Shown: positions 6,414-8,508 of the stretch, one piece after another | How positions within the stretch are numbered: position 1 is the stretch's first letter | Layout: each line of letters begins with the position of its first letter | Assembly: GCA_014377155.1 (NCBI GenBank) | Contig: JACMQD010000248.1 | Location: forward strand, 1 to 8,508 | Reading direction: 5' to 3' | DNA length: 8,508 bases | Source: Herminiimonas sp. | GTDB taxonomy: Bacteria > Pseudomonadota > Gammaproteobacteria > Burkholderiales > Burkholderiaceae | The notes under the pieces: model-generated | Told to the model about the DNA's origin: nothing | Seen by the model: only the letters and a program-made list of their open reading frames with translations | Databases searched by the model: none | Program-made: the position numbers and the translations under genes

Positions 6414-6590
6414 TTATTAAAATCGATTATATTTTCTCTGGGGCGCGTCATTTTTAAGTGCTTTTGAATCGGTGCCTGACCGGACGTTTGTTCAGATGCG
6501 CCCACCTATGCGGGGCATGCAACGGTGCTAGCAGTCGCAGCCTCACAACCGCGTACCTCAAAGTCGCCTACCTATCTGGTCAATGAACCT

Positions 6591-7433
6591 ATGCATACTA
6601 GATTTTTCACACAAAATGACGGGTTCTTAAATGACCACATCAAATCTGCAGCCGAGTTAATTTCTGAAGCGGATGGACTGTTGATCACGGCAGGCGCGGG
6701 CATCGGCATCGACTCTGGTTTACCTGACTTTCGCGGAGAAAACGGCTTCTGGAATGCGTATCCGGCGTTGGGCGTGCTAGGCATGAATTTCTCCGACATT
6801 GCCAATCCAAAAGCCTTCGTTGAACAGCCTGAGCTTGCCTGGGGCTTTTACGGACACCGGTTGCAGTTGTATCGCGATACTGTTCCGCACGAAGGGTTTC
6901 ACAGACTGCTTGCGCTTGCCAAGAACATGCCGAACGGTGTGCGGATCTTCACGAGTAACGTCGACGGTCAATTCCAAAAAGCGGGATTCGATTCGGACCA
7001 TGTTACAGAATGCCATGGTTCGATTCATCACTTGCAATGCATGAAGCAATGCGGTCAGGACGTGTGGCCTGCCGACGCGTTTCAACCGGTGGTCGATGTC
7101 GATACCAGCCTGCTGCAATCCGCGCTGCCATCTTGCCCATCATGCGGTGGGTTGGCTCGACCGAATATCCTGATGTTCGGCGACTGGGATTTTGACGGAC
7201 AGCGATACGATCAACGCCAATCCCGATTGCAGGCATGGCTGGCACGAACGAGTCGTCCGGTCGTCGTCGAAATCGGCGCCGGCACCGGTATTCCAAGTGC
7301 ACGTCGCTTCGGCGAAAGCATCGATTGCCCGTTGATTCGAATCAATCCCACCGAATGGCAAGTCGCACTCAAGCGCGATATTGGCATTGCTCTCGGGGCG
7401 AAGAATGCCTTGATTCGAATGACGGGTAGTTGA
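6591..7433 (+). CDS. Sir2-family NAD-dependent protein deacylase-like protein, variant motifs
   Basis: Sirtuin-fold protein, 280 residues from the ATG at 6591. Seen in order: the NAD-binding GAGIGIDSGLPDFRG (35-49), FYGHRLQLYR (87-95) typical of this bacterial group, TSNVDG (121-126), the catalytic His142 in ECHGSI, a zinc ribbon with C150-x3-C154 and C182-x2-C185, NILMFGDWDFD (192-202), GAGTGIPS (229-236) and RINP (250-253). Canonical sirtuins have GAGxSxxSGIPDFRG and TQNID. Here Ser is Gly at 39 and the Gln that contacts the NAD ribose is Ser122, so classical deacetylase activity cannot be assumed, though the His and zinc site remain. A GTG at 6525 would add 22 residues; neither start has a strong ribosome binding site. 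I chose 6591 because the family usually begins shortly before the helix ahead of the GAG motif. Neighbours give no hint of the substrate. Confidence 0.88.
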   Translation: MHTRFFTQNDGFLNDHIKSAAELISEADGLLITAGAGIGIDSGLPDFRGENGFWNAYPALGVLGMNFSDIANPKAFVEQPELAWGFYGHRLQLYRDTVPHEGFHRLLALAKNMPNGVRIFTSNVDGQFQKAGFDSDHVTECHGSIHHLQCMKQCGQDVWPADAFQPVVDVDTSLLQSALPSCPSCGGLARPNILMFGDWDFDGQRYDQRQSRLQAWLARTSRPVVVEIGAGTGIPSARRFGESIDCPLIRINPTEWQVALKRDIGIALGAKNALIRMTGS

Positions 7434-7587
7434 TTTTGCAGGGTCGAATTTAGTACAGTCACAATTGATAAGTAAATGCGACACGTTGGAAGCAGTAATC
7501 TGACAACGATTCGCTACTGCAAAAACCGATGTACCATCTTGCACGATGCACACCGGTTCGTTCTGCAATGCTGACCAAGCCCAACCC

Positions 7588-8043
7588 ATGAAAATTGAAA
7601 TCGACGACCTCTCGCGTCCCGCTATCCATGCCCTGCTCGATGAGCATTTGCACAGCATGCAGGCGTTGTCGCCACCCGAGAGTGTGCATGCCCTCGATCT
7701 GGACAAGTTGCGCCAACCCGGCATCACGTTCTGGTCGGCCTGGGAAGGCGATTTGCTTCTGGGCTGTGGCGCCCTCAAGCAATTGGACCCGACCCATGGC
7801 GAGCTCAAGTCGATGCGCACTCCCAATGCGCATCGGCGCACCGGCGCCGGCCGCGCCCTGCTCGGACATATCATTGCGGTGGCCCGGTCACGTTCCTATA
7901 CACGCCTTAGTCTGGAGACCGGGTCGATGGACGCGTTTAAGCCGGCGCAGGCACTCTACGAGAGCGTGGGCTTTACCTTCTGCGGACCATTCGGTCGCTA
8001 CGTCGACGATCCCAGCAGTGCGTTCATGACACTGGGGCTGTAA
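7588..8043 (+). CDS. GNAT-family N-acetyltransferase, YsnE-like
   Basis: Small acetyl-CoA-dependent acetyltransferase, 151 residues, acceptor unknown. The protein matches the widespread group typified by Bacillus YsnE: MKIEIDDLS start, HLHSMQALSPPESVHAL (20-36), ITFWSAWEGD (46-55), the motif-A pyrophosphate loop RRTGAG (83-88) after ELKSMRT, LSLETGSMDAF (108-117) and the ending GPFGRYVDDPSSAFM. Length is complete. I start at the ATG at 7588 because relatives begin with this M-x-I-x-x-DDL sequence; an upstream ATG at 7546 would add 14 residues without family support. No strong ribosome binding site is seen before either. The gene follows the sirtuin gene by 154 bp on the same strand; whether they are co-transcribed is unclear. 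GNAT proteins and sirtuins are opposite activities by family, but nothing here ties these two together. Confidence 0.88.
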   Translation: MKIEIDDLSRPAIHALLDEHLHSMQALSPPESVHALDLDKLRQPGITFWSAWEGDLLLGCGALKQLDPTHGELKSMRTPNAHRRTGAGRALLGHIIAVARSRSYTRLSLETGSMDAFKPAQALYESVGFTFCGPFGRYVDDPSSAFMTLGL

Positions 8044-8048
8044 CTGCC

Positions 8049-8141
8049 ATGCGCCGCCCGGCCTTTCTACACTACCGGACCATCGTGCCCACGGCTGCGG
8101 CTCTGGCAGCGATGCGCCTCGACGCGGCACATCCGGCGTAA
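8049..8141 (+). CDS. Possible 30-codon leader ORF overlapping the mlaE start
   Basis: ATG at 8049, 6 bp after the GNAT stop, opens 30 codons (MRRPAFLHYRTIVP...) that end in a TAA whose last base is the first base of the permease ATG (TAATG, 8139-8143). The permease start has only a weak ribosome binding site, so re-initiation from this short frame would be a natural way to translate it. The peptide itself is not recognised and has no strong ribosome binding site; it may also be chance. Confidence 0.25.
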   Translation: MRRPAFLHYRTIVPTAAALAAMRLDAAHPA

Positions 8142-8508
8142 TGGCGAACGGCATTCAGCTTGCGAGGTTTACACGGCTTGGGCGGCGCGTGTTGGGGTGG
8201 TTCGGCAGCTGGTGGAAGATCGTGCTGTTCGGCGTGGTGGTCATGTCGCTGGCGCTGTCACCGTCGACTTATGATCGCCGCACGCGCAGCGCCATTGCGC
8301 TCCAGATCGTCCGGGCGACGACACCGAATCTGTGGTGGTTCACCGTGTTGTCGGCGCTGATCAGCGTGGTATTGATCCGCATTGTGGTCGTCACCGCATT
8401 GAGCTATGGCCTGTCGCGCTTTGCCATCGAAATGGTGGTGCGGGTACTGGTGCTGGAACTAATTCCGCTGACGGCCGCCATGTTCGTGGCGGTGCGCTGC
8501 ACCCTGCC
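8141..8508 (+). CDS. mlaE: MlaE-family ABC transporter permease (phospholipid/Mce-type transport), 3'-truncated by window edge
   Basis: Inner-membrane permease of the MlaE (Ttg2B/YrbE) family, the channel-forming subunit of ABC systems that move phospholipids between inner and outer membrane together with an MlaF-type ATPase and an MCE (MlaD-type) protein. The window shows 122 codons from the ATG at 8141 without a stop. The first part is basic (ARFTRLGRRVLGW), followed by a hydrophobic segment at about 25-41 (WKIVLFGVVVMSLALSP). A second lies at about 65-90 (WWFTVLSALISVVL...), and then comes the family-typical VVRVLVLELIPLTAAMFVA (99-117). This matches the usual E-L-I-P-L-x-A-A-x-F-V-A signature. 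The rest of the operon lies outside, so whether this belongs to the main Mla system or to a paralogous Mce system cannot be told; the symbol denotes the family. Confidence 0.82.
   Translation, partial: MANGIQLARFTRLGRRVLGWFGSWWKIVLFGVVVMSLALSPSTYDRRTRSAIALQIVRATTPNLWWFTVLSALISVVLIRIVVVTALSYGLSRFAIEMVVRVLVLELIPLTAAMFVAVRCTL

Noticed and set aside
7434..7524. Inverted repeat TTTTGCAG / CTGCAAAA between the sirtuin and GNAT genes
   Set aside because: The 8-bp arms are 75 bp apart with no further pairing; too loose for a terminator or small RNA call.

Overview
This window looks like chromosomal DNA of a Gram-negative betaproteobacterium, most likely of the order Burkholderiales. That assignment is my inference: the ABC-F protein at the left edge and the MlaE-type permease at the right edge read like proteins of that group, and the coding regions are moderately GC-rich. 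No rRNA, tRNA or CRISPR array is visible.

Layout, left to right. Positions 1-1133 (+) hold the 3' two thirds of ettA, a translation-gating ABC-F ATPase. A gene-free stretch of about 430 bp follows. At 1562-2419 (-) is an exported alpha/beta hydrolase whose 5' end looks frameshifted. Then comes a gene-poor stretch of about 950 bp that becomes AT-rich and contains a perfect operator-like palindrome. At 3375-5206 (+) is a two-gene cassette: a 485-residue serine protease of glutamyl-endopeptidase type with a long acidic/hydrophobic/basic N-terminal region and no signal peptide, then a 90-residue carboxypeptidase-regulatory-like beta-sandwich protein. A decayed IS5-family element (about 5267-5905, -) follows directly and may have cut a third gene of the cassette. 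Just beyond it is an unrecognised 147-residue protein gene (5935-6378, +). The remainder is ordinary accessory or core content: a variant Sir2-family protein (6591-7433, +), a YsnE-like GNAT acetyltransferase (7588-8043, +), and the 5' part of an MlaE-type lipid-transport permease running off the right edge (8141->8508, +).

The conserved flanks (ettA; sirtuin, GNAT and mlaE) enclose a variable interior of about 2.4-6.5 kb with an IS remnant, an orphan ORF and low-GC intergenic DNA. That is what an insertion hot spot looks like. The most interesting item is the protease cassette. The enzyme carries the His that gives glutamyl endopeptidases their preference for Glu, and its own N-terminal region is full of Glu, so self-processing is plausible. 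A small beta-sandwich partner is encoded downstream, behind a pair of mutually exclusive hairpins.
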